Program-made: the position numbers and the translations under genes | Shown here: in pieces, positions 26,027 through 35,022 of the stretch | Position numbering within the stretch: position 1 is the first letter of the stretch | How the letters are laid out: each line of letters opens with the position of its first letter | Source of the DNA: Alicyclobacillus acidocaldarius subsp. acidocaldarius Tc-4-1 | Lineage (GTDB): Bacteria; Bacillota; Bacilli; Alicyclobacillales; Alicyclobacillaceae | Assembly: GCF_000219875.1 (NCBI RefSeq) | Contig: NC_017167.1 | Location: 1,485,092 to 1,549,091 of the forward strand | Length of the DNA stretch: 64,000 bases | Reading direction: 5' to 3' | The notes under the pieces: model-generated | What the model was told of the DNA's origin: nothing | The model's database searches: none | What the model saw: the letters and a program-made list of their open reading frames with translations, nothing else

Positions 26027-27538
26027 TCACTCGCTTGCCGTGGTCATGGCGGACGTGAGCTCGGCCGGCGCGAGTCCGTTCAGCCACTGGCGAAACTCGG
26101 CTCCATCCACGCTTTCCTCGCGCACGACTTGCTTCGCGAGGCGAGCAATCTCGCCTTGATACGGCCGAAGCAAATCCCGCGTCGCCCGCTCCCGCTCGGC
26201 GAGAATGAAGCGCACTTCGCGCTCAAGGAGTCGCTCGGGCAGGTGCTCTTCATCCACGATGCCGAGCCTGGACAGCCCACACCTGACCATCGTCCGCGCC
26301 AACTGTGACGCTTGTTGAAAATCGTTCTGCGCCCCCGTGCTTCGGTTCCCATATTGGAGCTCTTCGGCCAGACAGCCGGCCAGCGCGATGTCGATCTGCT
26401 GTTCCAACTGTTCTTTCGTGTAGAGATACTGGTCATCTTCCGGAATCTGACGAACGAATCCGAGTGCGCGTCCCCTCGGCGCGATGGTGATATGTGAGAC
26501 CGCGCCGGGCCGCAGAAGCTCGGTCACAATAGCGTGTCCAATCTCGTGGACCGCCACGCGCTCCAGCTCCTCGTCCGTCGGACGCCGCCCCGTCTTTTCA
26601 CCCATCAGGACCTTGTCGACCGCGTCCCGGAACATCTCCTGCCGAATCACGGACTCGCCCTTTCGCAGCGCCATGATGGCCGCCTCGTTGACCACCGCTT
26701 CCAGCTGGGCCCCGGAAAACCCGAAAGTTTCGCGTGCGATGTGTTCAAGGTCGACGTCCGGCGCCAAGGGCTTGTTTTTCGTCTGGATTCTTAGAATGTG
26801 CAGGCGCCCCTCCTTATCCGGCAGATCGACGCGAATTTGCCGGTCAAAGCGACCCGGTCTGAGCAGCGCCGGATCGAGCATATCCGGCCGGTTGGTAGCT
26901 GCCATGACGAGCACGAATGGATGTTGCGACGTGTTCATGCCGTCCATTTCGGTCAGCAACTGGTTCAGCGTCTGGTCATACTCTTGATGGCTGTGTTGAC
27001 CGCGCCGCCCACCCACCACGTCGATCTCGTCGAGAAAGATGATGGCGCTGTCCTTGTTTTCTCGCTTCGCGAGCGCGCGAGCTCGGCGAAATAGCTCGCG
27101 CACGCGGCTCGCGCCCACGCCCACGTACATCTCGACGAATTCGGAGCCCGACGCGGACAAGAACACCGAATCCGTGTAAGTGGCTGCGGCTTTCGCCATG
27201 AGCGTTTTCCCCGTCCCAGGAGGGCCCGTGAGCAGAATGCCCTTAATCGGCCGAATCCCGAGCTGTGCGATGCGGTCTCGATACCGCAAAAAGTCGAGCG
27301 CCTCCATCAGTTCTCGCTTGGCGGATTCCTGCCCGCCGATCTCGTCAAACGACACGTTCGGCCGAACCGACACATCTCGTCCGGCAGGCGCCTGCGCGTT
27401 GCGCCGGTCCAAGACCACCCACAACATCGCTCCAAGTCCCGCGAGGAAGAGCACCGGGATAATCTGAATCACGTGCAGCATGCCTAAGAAGGCCACCACG
27501 GCGATCCCGGTTCCAATCAGCCATTCACGCATGGTCAT
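26027..27538 (-). CDS. Short FtsH-like membrane AAA+ zinc protease
   Basis: A 503-residue protein, clearly shorter than FtsH (about 600-640). Two adjacent membrane segments (about residues 6-44) have almost no loop between them, so the usual extracytoplasmic domain is absent. The AAA module has TGPPGTGKT, the pore-loop region [18 protein letters not shown], Walker B IIFLDEID and the second region of homology [20 protein letters not shown]. The protease site is HEIGHA (HExxH) with a downstream Asp in [13 protein letters not shown] 27538 overlaps the upstream membrane-protein gene by ATGA, so they are coupled. It probably is a second FtsH, not the housekeeping copy. Confidence 0.88.
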   Translation of the reverse strand: MTMREWLIGTGIAVVAFLGMLHVIQIIPVLFLAGLGAMLWVVLDRRNAQAPAGRDVSVRPNVSFDEIGGQESAKRELMEALDFLRYRDRIAQLGIRPIKGILLTGPPGTGKTLMAKAAATYTDSVFLSASGSEFVEMYVGVGASRVRELFRRARALAKRENKDSAIIFLDEIDVVGGRRGQHSHQEYDQTLNQLLTEMDGMNTSQHPFVLVMAATNRPDMLDPALLRPGRFDRQIRVDLPDKEGRLHILRIQTKNKPLAPDVDLEHIARETFGFSGAQLEAVVNEAAIMALRKGESVIRQEMFRDAVDKVLMGEKTGRRPTDEELERVAVHEIGHAIVTELLRPGAVSHITIAPRGRALGFVRQIPEDDQYLYTKEQLEQQIDIALAGCLAEELQYGNRSTGAQNDFQQASQLARTMVRCGLSRLGIVDEEHLPERLLEREVRFILAERERATRDLLRPYQGEIARLAKQVVREESVDGAEFRQWLNGLAPAELTSAMTTASE

Positions 27539-28074
27539 GACGTCGCACCTCCCGCGCGCGACGCGTAAGGAATCACGCGATACAGGTAGTAGGGACCTTT
27601 TTGTAATTGGAGGTAAATATAGGAATTATCCATAGTCAAGCGGTACGCCATGTGGTACGACTTCGCCAGGCGCGCTACGTCGGCGGCCATTTGGGTATAA
27701 TCCTCCTTGGCGATGCCTTGTTGGATCTCGAGCTCGAACGCGCTCTCGAAGATCTGCGTGAGCGGCCCCTCGTGCGCATCGCCAATGCGAACACTGACGT
27801 TCGTTCCAAGTTTGCGCTCTATTTCGTCGGATATGGCATCGTAGGTCAGCTGAAGGTCGCCTTGCTTCAGCGTCTGGAAGGGCCCCAGTTGGATCACCAC
27901 CACATCCGGGCTTCCCGTCGTAATATCCACCTTTTCCACACCAGCGACCGACTGCAGGCTTTGTTTGAGCGGATTCAGCAAGTTATAGTGTTGATAGGCC
28001 TGCCAGCCGCCGATGAGAAGCGCGAGCATCAGGAGCGCCGTCACAAAGATCGGCACAATGCGGATGCGAGACAA
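27535..28074 (-). CDS. Membrane-anchored protein with extracytoplasmic domain, function unknown
   Basis: A 179-residue protein with one N-terminal membrane segment (about residues 6-25) and a soluble remainder predicted outside the cell. I do not recognise the soluble domain. The start is TTG 28074 after GGCGAGG. Its stop overlaps the start of the short FtsH-like gene (ATGA). Since that protease lacks an extracytoplasmic domain, this protein may be its partner or a split-off sensor domain. That is inference from coupling and size only. Confidence 0.7.
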   Translation of the reverse strand: MSRIRIVPIFVTALLMLALLIGGWQAYQHYNLLNPLKQSLQSVAGVEKVDITTGSPDVVVIQLGPFQTLKQGDLQLTYDAISDEIERKLGTNVSVRIGDAHEGPLTQIFESAFELEIQQGIAKEDYTQMAADVARLAKSYHMAYRLTMDNSYIYLQLQKGPYYLYRVIPYASRAGGATS

Positions 28075-28178
28075 AGACCTCGCCCCCTTCTATCGCTGGT
28101 CTGTGCGGCTGCTGAGACCAGTATAGCACGCCGTCGAACATGTGTTCAGCTGCACTTGTTTCCCGCGCTTCCAGCCCT

Positions 28179-28691
28179 TCAAGAATGGACGAGCACATCC
28201 TGCCACAAAAGTTGTCCCGTCGTAGCATTGAAATAGAAAAAGGCCAGGCGCCCGTTCGAGCGTCCCATGACCTCGTAGACTGCAGTTCCAGCTTTGGCCC
28301 AACTCGGAGCCTCCTCATCGCTCGACACGTAGCCAAGCGTGACGGACTGAACTTCGATGCCGCGCGCCAAAGCTCTCTTTTTCACCTCGTCCGCGGGGAG
28401 GATCGACGTCGAGGGCAGCACAAAAGCTCTCCGCATCGCGGGAATGTAAAAAGCATACCACGTCCGTCCGAAGCTATCTTGGCCCCGGAACACATCCTCC
28501 ACGCCCGCTGCGGTGAACACGCTGTACGACTCCAACCGGTCGAGAGGCGTGTGATCTAACACGTAGGTCGCCGCCTGTTGTTCAGCTTGCCAGTAGGGGC
28601 TCAACAAGTTCCAAAAGTACATAAGAACGCCGATGCCGATCACGACCATCGCGATCGGCACCGAAGTCCATACGATCCTCCGCTTGGTCAT
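28179..28691 (-). CDS. ypmB: YpmB-like membrane-anchored protein (DUF5590/PepSY-type)
   Basis: A 170-residue protein with an N-terminal membrane anchor (about residues 8-28) and an extracytoplasmic region with PepSY-like halves: FRGQDSFGRTWYAFYIP and GRLAFFYFNATTGQLLW. Size and architecture fit Bacillus YpmB (DUF5590). The ypmA-ypmB-asnS-dnaD neighbourhood supports it, although aspB is missing and two other genes intervene. ATG 28691 overlaps the ypmA stop by ATGA. Function is not established. Binding to cell-envelope peptidases is the general idea for PepSY domains. Confidence 0.85.
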   Translation of the reverse strand: MTKRRIVWTSVPIAMVVIGIGVLMYFWNLLSPYWQAEQQAATYVLDHTPLDRLESYSVFTAAGVEDVFRGQDSFGRTWYAFYIPAMRRAFVLPSTSILPADEVKKRALARGIEVQSVTLGYVSSDEEAPSWAKAGTAVYEVMGRSNGRLAFFYFNATTGQLLWQDVLVHS

Positions 28692-28867
28692 GTGGCATCC
28701 GTCCGGTAAATGGTGATCTGCACTTTGTCGGGATGTTGCTCCGACTTGGCCATTCCAAAGATGACGTCCTTGTCTTTCAGGTTGCGATTTAAAAAATCAA
28801 TGAGGCGGTACAGATCTTCCGAATTTGAACACACCATGGTCGCGTAGACGTTCCATTTCGAATCCAA
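28688..28867 (-). CDS. ypmA: YpmA-like small protein (DUF4264)
   Basis: A 59-residue protein read from TTG 28867 after GGTGGAATGG. The segments DLYRLIDFLNRNLKDKDVIFG (parts LYRLIDFLN and KDVIFGMA) and the C-terminal VQITIYRTDAT resemble Bacillus YpmA (VVDFLN, LMFGL, LSIYRT) as I remember it. Its stop overlaps the ypmB start (ATGA), and it lies 16 bases after surE. It is short and starts with TTG, so automated annotation could miss it. Function unknown. Confidence 0.8.
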   Translation of the reverse strand: MDSKWNVYATMVCSNSEDLYRLIDFLNRNLKDKDVIFGMAKSEQHPDKVQITIYRTDAT

Positions 28868-28883
28868 ACCATTCCACCCACCG

Positions 28884-29639
28884 TTATGAACGAGATATCA
28901 TGTTTTGTAAGAATTCATCATTTGTGAAGTGGTATCTCATAGGGGTCAAACTCACCTTGCCCGACCTCACCACACCGATATCCACGAGGCCCTCTCCAAC
29001 CTCGTCAATGATATCCCCTCCATAACGATACACCTCGTGCCCTTCCACGTCGAGTTCGCGCGAAAAAACATCATGGTACCTGCGCACGCCGAGATCGCAC
29101 CACACGATATCCGCGCGAGTCCATGTCTTCTGACCAACGAAGGGAATATTGGCGCTGAGGAAGGTGTCCGCGGGCAGATCGAGTTCGATGGCGAGTTCGA
29201 TGAGCAAGCGACACGCCTCTTGTGCCGAGGCAAAGTCGAACGGCGGGCCGACGTGGGACAGCGCGAGCGCCTTCACCCCTTGCAAGGCAGCCTCGCCCGC
29301 GATGGCCACCGTACCTGAATACAGCACATCGGTCGCCAGGTTGGCGCCGGCGTTGATCCCCGATAGCACGAGGTCGAAGGGACGCCCGGCGTGCAACACG
29401 GCGAGTGCCCATTTGCAACAATCGACCGGCGTTCCCGAGAGCGCGAACGCATCGGACGCCCCAGGAACCTCGCGCCGCTCCACCCGAATGGTGCGGTGAA
29501 GACTGATCCCATGACTCGAGGCGCTTCGCTGCCGGTCAGGAGCGGCCACGACGACCTCGCCAAAAGCGGACGCGATTTCGACCAACGCGAACAGCCCCGC
29601 GGCCTGGATGCCATCGTCGTTGCAGATCAACATGCGCAT
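28884..29639 (-). CDS. surE: 5'/3'-nucleotidase SurE
   Basis: A 251-residue SurE. The metal motif NDDGIQAAGL is at residue 8, APDRQRSASSHGISL near 42, SGTPVDC near 80 and LSGINAGANLATDVLYSGTV (shown by GINAGAN and YSGTV) near 100 form the active site. It dephosphorylates nucleoside monophosphates and short polyphosphates. ATG 29639 has AGGAG nine bases upstream. It probably leads the surE-ypmA-ypmB-membrane protein-ftsH-like operon. Confidence 0.95.
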   Translation of the reverse strand: MRMLICNDDGIQAAGLFALVEIASAFGEVVVAAPDRQRSASSHGISLHRTIRVERREVPGASDAFALSGTPVDCCKWALAVLHAGRPFDLVLSGINAGANLATDVLYSGTVAIAGEAALQGVKALALSHVGPPFDFASAQEACRLLIELAIELDLPADTFLSANIPFVGQKTWTRADIVWCDLGVRRYHDVFSRELDVEGHEVYRYGGDIIDEVGEGLVDIGVVRSGKVSLTPMRYHFTNDEFLQNMISRS

Positions 29640-29728
29640 GACGGCGTTCTCCTCTCTCATCACCTCACGCCTCATACGACCGCGGCGCGTCGCTCATACT
29701 TAGAAGTACGATACTGGGAGGTGGGCAT

Positions 29729-29896
29729 ATGACTGAGCGCGAAGAGGCGCTTCCTCCGTGGACGAATCGTACGTCCTTGCGTGACGACGTCCGCCGCTTC
29801 GTGTTTGAGGCCTACATGGATATCGCCCTGGCCGACATGCTGGACGAAACCAGCCTTGTGGAGCCCGACGTCGACAACGCGGTGGAACGCGATTAA
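29729..29896 (+). CDS. Small hypothetical protein, 55 residues
   Basis: An open frame from ATG 29729 to TAA 29896 with a strong TGGGAGG site upstream. The product (MTEREEALPPWTNRTS to DNAVERD) is acidic, with no cysteine or membrane segment. It is the only + strand gene among minus-strand neighbours, divergent from surE and overlapping the deaminase gene's stop by four bases. I recognise no family. The good ribosome-binding site and clean frame are the support. Confidence 0.6.
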   Translation: MTEREEALPPWTNRTSLRDDVRRFVFEAYMDIALADMLDETSLVEPDVDNAVERD

Positions 29897-31209
29897 GCGC
29901 GTGTCAACAAGTCCTTGAGGCGCGCCGCTTCGTACCGAATGCGCTCCACGTCGAGCGCCGTGGGCTCTCGGTTTTGGAGCACCCATTCGCCCGCGACGAT
30001 CACGTCCCGGACGTCGTCAGCGCCGGCCGCATACACCAAATCCGAGAGCAGATCGTGGGACGGCGTGAAGTGCGGCGAGCGTGCGTCGAGCAACACCATA
30101 TCGCAGACGGCTCCGGCTCGAAGCGTGCCATGGCCTTCAGGCAGGAAGAGGGCACGCGCGCCAAATTCTGTGGCGAGTGCAAACGCGGTGGCAGCATCGA
30201 TGGATGTCGCATCTTCACGCACGCCCTTGTGCAGCGTCGCTGCAAGGCGCATTTCCTCAAACATGTCCAGGTTGTTGTTGCTCGCCGCGCCATCCGTGCC
30301 AAGGCCCACAGTCACGCCCCGGCTTAGCATGTCGGGGAGCGGCATAATGCCAGAACCGAGCTTCAGGTTGCTCTGCGGATTGTGAGCCACGCGGACGTCG
30401 TGCGCGCGCAAAATTTCGATGTCGTCCTGCGTAGCGTGCACACAGTGCGCGGCGAGCGTCGGCACCTGGAAGAGTCCGGCGCGCTCTGCCAAACCAATGG
30501 GCGTGAGCCCTTCCTGCGATAGAAATTGATCCACCTCACCGCGCGTCTCGCTCAGGTGAATCTGGATACCGACGCCGAGATCGGCGGCGAGATCGGCGAT
30601 TTGCGTCAGGAAAGGCTCAGGGCAGGTGTAGGGCGCGTGCGGGCCCAGCGCTACCTGAATGCGCCCGTCCGCCGCCCCATGCCATGTCTGTACAAACGCG
30701 CGGCTCGCCTCGAGCTTTTCCACCTGAACCTCAGGCTCAGCGGCGGCTAGGCCAATGGACAAAAGCGCCCGCATGCCCGACTCCGCCACCGCCTCCGCGG
30801 CGTGATCCATCATCATGTACATGTCGGCGTAGGCGGTCGTTCCGGACAACAGCATCTCCCAGCACGCGAGCTGCGTTCCCCAGTACACGCATTCCCCCGT
30901 GAGGCGCGCTTCAATCGGGAAAATGCGCTCCTGGAGCCAGGTCATGAGCGGCAGATCGTCGCCGACGCCGCGAAGCAGCGTCATCGCCGCGTGGCCATGC
31001 GCGTTCACAAGGCCGGGAATGGCGATGCGGTCGCGCTTTCGCCATCTCCGCACCACAACTTCGCCGGGCTCCGGTTCGTAGGCGCCCTCTCCATGGCGGA
31101 CGATGCGGGAACCTTCAATCACGAAGTACGCGGGACCCCGATAGACGGTATCACGATCCACGACAGCGCCGCCAACCTCGAGAACGATGACGGATCGTTC
31201 CTGTGCCAT
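29893..31209 (-). CDS. mtaD: 5-methylthioadenosine/S-adenosylhomocysteine deaminase
   Basis: A 438-residue amidohydrolase of the TrzN/AtzB/MtaD group. Metal ligands are NAHGHAAM (HxH, near residue 70), HLSETRGEV, AAHCVHAT and GTDGAASNNNLDM. This pattern is that of MTA/SAH deaminases, which convert methylthioadenosine or S-adenosylhomocysteine to the inosine analogues. ATG 31209 follows GGGAAGGATG. It is the third gene after mtnP and mtnA, which fits methylthioadenosine handling. Guanine- or chlorohydrolase activities are alternatives within the family. Confidence 0.88.
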   Translation of the reverse strand: MAQERSVIVLEVGGAVVDRDTVYRGPAYFVIEGSRIVRHGEGAYEPEPGEVVVRRWRKRDRIAIPGLVNAHGHAAMTLLRGVGDDLPLMTWLQERIFPIEARLTGECVYWGTQLACWEMLLSGTTAYADMYMMMDHAAEAVAESGMRALLSIGLAAAEPEVQVEKLEASRAFVQTWHGAADGRIQVALGPHAPYTCPEPFLTQIADLAADLGVGIQIHLSETRGEVDQFLSQEGLTPIGLAERAGLFQVPTLAAHCVHATQDDIEILRAHDVRVAHNPQSNLKLGSGIMPLPDMLSRGVTVGLGTDGAASNNNLDMFEEMRLAATLHKGVREDATSIDAATAFALATEFGARALFLPEGHGTLRAGAVCDMVLLDARSPHFTPSHDLLSDLVYAAGADDVRDVIVAGEWVLQNREPTALDVERIRYEAARLKDLLTRA

Positions 31210-31243
31210 TTGCGTTCATCCTTCCCATTCGCCTTGGTCCTCT

Positions 31244-32266
31244 TCAACGCTTGCCGCAAAGCCGCGCGAGCGACTCCTCGTAAGGCGGCAGAGCGACGCC
31301 GCGTTCGGTGATGATGCCCGAGATGAGGTGACCTGGCGTGACGTCAAACGCCAAGTGCTTCGCCGAAGCGCCTTCGGGCGCGATGGGCCTCCCCATCCAA
31401 TGCGTGACTTCGTCCGCGCTGCGCTCTTCAATCGGGATGTGATCGCCTGACGGAATCGACAGGTCAAGGGTCGTGGTGGGGGCCGCCACGTAAAACGGGA
31501 TGCCGTGGAACGACGCCAGGACCGCGAGCGTATAGGTGCCAATCTTGTTCGCCGTGTCTCCGTTTCGGGCAATCCGGTCCGCTCCGACGATCACCGCGTC
31601 GATCCAGCCGAGCTTCATCGCGAACCCTGCGGTGGAATCCGTGATGATGTCAAACGGGATGCCCTCTTCCAGCAGTTCGTACGCCGTGAGGCGCGCGCCC
31701 TGAAGATACGGTCGCGTCTCGTCCACGTACACGTGCTCCAGCGTCCCCGCCTCGTGCATGGCCCGCAGGATGCCGAGGGCGGTCCCATATTCGACAGTCG
31801 CGAGGGAACCCGTGTTGCAGTGCGTCAACACGCGTCCCCCGTGTTCGGCGACCCACTTCGCGCCCAGTTCACCGATGCGGCGATTCGTCTCGATGTCGCG
31901 CTCCGCGATGGCGACGGCGCGTTGGTACAGCGCGTCCGCTTCCGATCCCGGCGGCGCCTCCTCGAGCGCTGCCATGAGCTCGTCGACGGCCTGCATCAGA
32001 TTGACGGCGGTCGGGCGCGCGGTCTTCATCCATGCCGCGACTTGCGGCAACCGAGATCGGACGTCGGCCGGCCCGATCCGCCTCGCCTCGAGCGCGAGGC
32101 CGAACGCGGCCGCAGCGCCGATGGCCGGCGCGCCTCTCACCTGCATCGACCGAATGGCCTGATAGACGTCCTCAGCGGTGCGGCACGTCAGCCAGACCTT
32201 CTCATGGGGCAACCGCGTCTGGTCGAGCAACTCCAGCCTGTCCGGCTGGTATCGGATGGCCCTCAC
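31244..32266 (-). CDS. mtnA: S-methyl-5-thioribose-1-phosphate isomerase
   Basis: A 340-residue eIF2B-like isomerase. RGAPAIGAAAAFG is near residue 44, ILTHCNTGSLAT (here VLTHCNTGSLAT) supplies the catalytic Cys, and GADRIARNGDTANKIGTY supplies the catalytic Asp. It converts methylthioribose-1-phosphate to methylthioribulose-1-phosphate. GTG 32266 overlaps the mtnP stop by GTGA, so the phosphorylase and the isomerase that uses its product are translated together. Later salvage enzymes (mtnB/C/D/W) are not in the window. Confidence 0.95.
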   Translation of the reverse strand: MRAIRYQPDRLELLDQTRLPHEKVWLTCRTAEDVYQAIRSMQVRGAPAIGAAAAFGLALEARRIGPADVRSRLPQVAAWMKTARPTAVNLMQAVDELMAALEEAPPGSEADALYQRAVAIAERDIETNRRIGELGAKWVAEHGGRVLTHCNTGSLATVEYGTALGILRAMHEAGTLEHVYVDETRPYLQGARLTAYELLEEGIPFDIITDSTAGFAMKLGWIDAVIVGADRIARNGDTANKIGTYTLAVLASFHGIPFYVAAPTTTLDLSIPSGDHIPIEERSADEVTHWMGRPIAPEGASAKHLAFDVTPGHLISGIITERGVALPPYEESLARLCGKR

Positions 32267-33060
32267 GCTTCACTCTCTCCCCTAAGCGGCACTTGGCCGC
32301 CCACCGCCGAGCCGCACGCACAATCCCGCACACCGGTATCCCGCGCGATATAGGCAAAGAACAGGCGCCGGATGTCCGCCACGTTCTCCCGCATCGCCTC
32401 GAGGACCTCTTCGTGGGAGAGCGGCTTCGCCGCCATCCCAGCCGCCCAGTTGGTGACCATGCAGACCGTCGCGTAGCACATCTCGGCTTCCTTTGCCAGT
32501 GCGGCCTCCGGCATGCTGGTCATGCCCACCACGTCGCCGCCGAGGCGCGCGAACAGCGCAATTTCCGCCTTCGACTCGAACCTGGGCCCTTCCGCGCAGA
32601 CGTAAACGCCGCCGTGGTGCACGCGAAGGCCGAGATGGCGCGCGGTCTCCACCAGGCCTTTCCGCACGCGCGCGCAATAAGGGTCCGAAAAATCGATGTG
32701 CACAACCGGCCCGTGCTCGAAAAACGTAGAAGGCCGTCCTTTGGTCCAGTCGATCACGTCGTCGATCACGACGAGATCGCCCGGGCGAAACAGGCGGTTG
32801 AGCGAGCCGACGGCGGCCGTTGCCAGCACGGTCTCGACGCCCAGTTGCTTCAGAGCCCAAATGTTGGCTCGATAATTGACGCGGTGCGGAGGGACGCTGT
32901 GGCTGCTGCCGTGGCGAGGGAGAAAAGCGACCTCCTTGCCTTCATACGTCCCGAGTGTCACCTCGACGTCCCCGTACGGGGTATGTACACGTTCGCGCGT
33001 GGCGCCGGGCAAATCGCCAGGCTGGTACACGCCTGTGCCACCGATAATGCCGTAACGCAT
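32263..33060 (-). CDS. mtnP: 5'-methylthioadenosine phosphorylase
   Basis: A 265-residue PNP/MTAP family enzyme. GIIGGTGVY is at the N-terminus, phosphate-binding LPRHGSSHSVPPH near residue 48, and GMTSMPEAALAKEAEMCYA near 175. MTSMPE with the Met pair marks MTAP rather than purine nucleoside phosphorylase. It phosphorolyses methylthioadenosine to adenine and methylthioribose-1-phosphate. ATG 33060 follows GGAGGAAC. A C-terminal DCACG (CxC) recalls the disulfide/CxC motif of thermophilic MTAPs. It begins the mtnP-mtnA-deaminase unit. Confidence 0.94.
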   Translation of the reverse strand: MRYGIIGGTGVYQPGDLPGATRERVHTPYGDVEVTLGTYEGKEVAFLPRHGSSHSVPPHRVNYRANIWALKQLGVETVLATAAVGSLNRLFRPGDLVVIDDVIDWTKGRPSTFFEHGPVVHIDFSDPYCARVRKGLVETARHLGLRVHHGGVYVCAEGPRFESKAEIALFARLGGDVVGMTSMPEAALAKEAEMCYATVCMVTNWAAGMAAKPLSHEEVLEAMRENVADIRRLFFAYIARDTGVRDCACGSAVGGQVPLRGESEA

Positions 33061-33095
33061 GACGAGTTCCTCCACTCTTGAAGTCTTGTCCTCGA

Positions 33096-34013
33096 TTATA
33101 CTGAACGGACGCGCGTTTGTCGCCAAGGCGGAGGGAGCGCATCGTGGATGGCCTGCACGCGCGACGAGGGGCAGCGCGGGGCGATGCCCAACAAGTCGCC
33201 CATCCGGGCCAATCTGTCAGGCACCACGTTGAGATCAAACTCGTCGGGCGACACCCCGCCTGCGAGCTCGTCCCAGGTGATGGGCACCGACACAAGCGCT
33301 TTCTCGACCGCGCGCACGCTGTACGCCGCGATCAGGGTGCGCGATGGCCCGTGCTGAGGTGCGTCCACGTAGACGCGGCTTCCTCGCTGGTGCACGCGCC
33401 TCTCGGTGGTGGCCAGATCCGGCCAGCGCGACGCGCAGTACGCCGCAATAAAATTCACCACCGGACGCGTGACGGCGTATGGGAGCGGCTGCTCCAGCGG
33501 GACGAAGACTTGCAGGCCGGAGGCGCCTGTCGTCTTGGCAAGTCCGTCGAGCTCGAGCTCGCGAAGCACCTCGCGCAGGCGCAGCGCGAGCTCACGCACG
33601 CGCTCGAAATCGTTCGGATCGGAAGGGTCGAGATCGAACGTGAGCGCCGTGGGGCATCCGGCTTGAGGGCCGTCGGACTGGTGCAGGCCCGCGTGAAACT
33701 CGATGGCGCCCAAGTTTCCGTAGTACAAGAGCGTCTCGACGTCCGGGATGGCAATCAACGGGCGTTCGCCTTGGACCTCTTTACGCGGCAGGCTCGGAGG
33801 TGCGTGCGGCGGTAGATGCCGCTGATAGAATCGGCGGCCGGTCACCCCGTCGGGGCAACGAACCAACGTGACAGGCCGGTAGCGCAGGTGGCGGACCAAG
33901 TGCGCGCCGATTTGGGCAAGATACGTCATGTAGTCGCGCTTGTTGAGCCCCGCGCCTGGAAAGTAGATCTTGTCCCCATGGGTGAGCGTCGGCGGGGTTT
34001 CGCGGCGTTTCAT
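33096..34013 (-). CDS. ligD: LigD-type polymerase (AEP) domain protein for NHEJ
   Basis: A 305-residue standalone polymerase domain of the LigD family. Markers are KIYFPGAGLNKRDYMTYL near residue 14, the catalytic LTFDLDPSDPNDF (DxD), KTTGASGLQVFVPL and TLIAAYSVRAVEKALVSVPITW (part YSVRA). It fills gaps and extends ends in non-homologous end joining. Here it is separate from the ligase, unlike the fused Bacillus LigD, and divergent from it, with only about 60 bases between starts. ATG 34013 follows GAGAGGTG. Confidence 0.88.
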   Translation of the reverse strand: MKRRETPPTLTHGDKIYFPGAGLNKRDYMTYLAQIGAHLVRHLRYRPVTLVRCPDGVTGRRFYQRHLPPHAPPSLPRKEVQGERPLIAIPDVETLLYYGNLGAIEFHAGLHQSDGPQAGCPTALTFDLDPSDPNDFERVRELALRLREVLRELELDGLAKTTGASGLQVFVPLEQPLPYAVTRPVVNFIAAYCASRWPDLATTERRVHQRGSRVYVDAPQHGPSRTLIAAYSVRAVEKALVSVPITWDELAGGVSPDEFDLNVVPDRLARMGDLLGIAPRCPSSRVQAIHDALPPPWRQTRVRSV

Positions 34014-34074
34014 GCGCTTCACCTCTCGCCTAGCGTGCGCAGAGGCGCTTGTCGCTATCAGGGAGGGAACCTGG

Positions 34075-35019
34075 ATGCCGTTCTTTCGACCGTTCGAACC
34101 CCTATCGAGCGCCGTCGTGCCCACGGGAGGCGCGTGGATAGCACAGGTCAAGTGGGATGGGGTGCGCGCCGTGGCCGAGGTGTCGGACGCCGGCGTGCAA
34201 ATCTGGAACCGCCATGGACGGCTTCGAACGGACCGGTATCCGGAGATTGCATCCGCGCTGCGGCCCTTTCGGGGGTGTGCTTTCGACGGCGAAGTGGTGG
34301 CGCTCGCCCAGGGAAGGCCCGACTTTTACCGGGTTCTTCGCAGGGAGCGGGCCGTCACGTCGCGCGAGATCGAGCGACTCGTGCGCGAGATACCCGTGTG
34401 GTACGCCGTCTTCGACGTCGTGCAGATGAGCGGGAAATGGGTTGGGGATTGGCCATTGGCCAAACGCCTCGGCTGGATGGTCGAGCATGTTTCAGGTGTG
34501 GAGCACGTGCTGGCGACCGAAAGCGAAGTGGACACCGAGGCGCTCTTCGCCGCCACCAAGCAACTGGGGCTCGAAGGCATCGTGTGCAAGCGAGTCGATT
34601 CCACCTACGCGCCAGGCCACCGAGACGGGCGCTGGGTCAAAGTCAAACACGCGCGAAACGCCATCGCGGCTGTTGGGGGCGTGATGTACCGCGACGGGGC
34701 TCCGAATGCGCTGATGCTCGGTCTGTTTGACGACCAAGCGCGGCTGATTCACGTCGGCAATGCGGGAGCCGGTCGCCTCCCCCATCGCGCATGGGAACTA
34801 CTCGTCAAGCGGGTCCTGTCCCATGAGATAACGTTGCCACCCTTCGCCAATGCGCCGAAAGTCGTGAGACCGTGTCGATTCGCGCACCCCGTCGTCGCCG
34901 TGAAGGTTCGCTTCGCCGAATGGACGCCAAAAGGGACCATGCGCCACCCTGTCCTCCTCGCCGAGTTGGATATCCCGGCGACGCCCGCGGCGTGCAGTTT
35001 TGCCCAGGCCGATCCGTGA
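34075..35019 (+). CDS. ATP-dependent DNA ligase (LigD ligase domain type)
   Basis: A 314-residue ligase with the nucleotidyl-Lys motif I QVKWDGVRA near residue 26 (KxDG), motif III CAFDGEVVAL, motif IIIa-like YAVFDVVQM, motif IV GLEGIVCKR and motif V WVKVKHAR, then an OB-fold domain. It seals DNA ends with ATP. ATG 34075 follows AGGGAGG. It is convergent with ku (3 bases between stops) and divergent from the polymerase gene, giving a complete three-gene NHEJ locus. Confidence 0.92.
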   Translation: MPFFRPFEPLSSAVVPTGGAWIAQVKWDGVRAVAEVSDAGVQIWNRHGRLRTDRYPEIASALRPFRGCAFDGEVVALAQGRPDFYRVLRRERAVTSREIERLVREIPVWYAVFDVVQMSGKWVGDWPLAKRLGWMVEHVSGVEHVLATESEVDTEALFAATKQLGLEGIVCKRVDSTYAPGHRDGRWVKVKHARNAIAAVGGVMYRDGAPNALMLGLFDDQARLIHVGNAGAGRLPHRAWELLVKRVLSHEITLPPFANAPKVVRPCRFAHPVVAVKVRFAEWTPKGTMRHPVLLAELDIPATPAACSFAQADP

Positions 35020-35022
35020 CGA

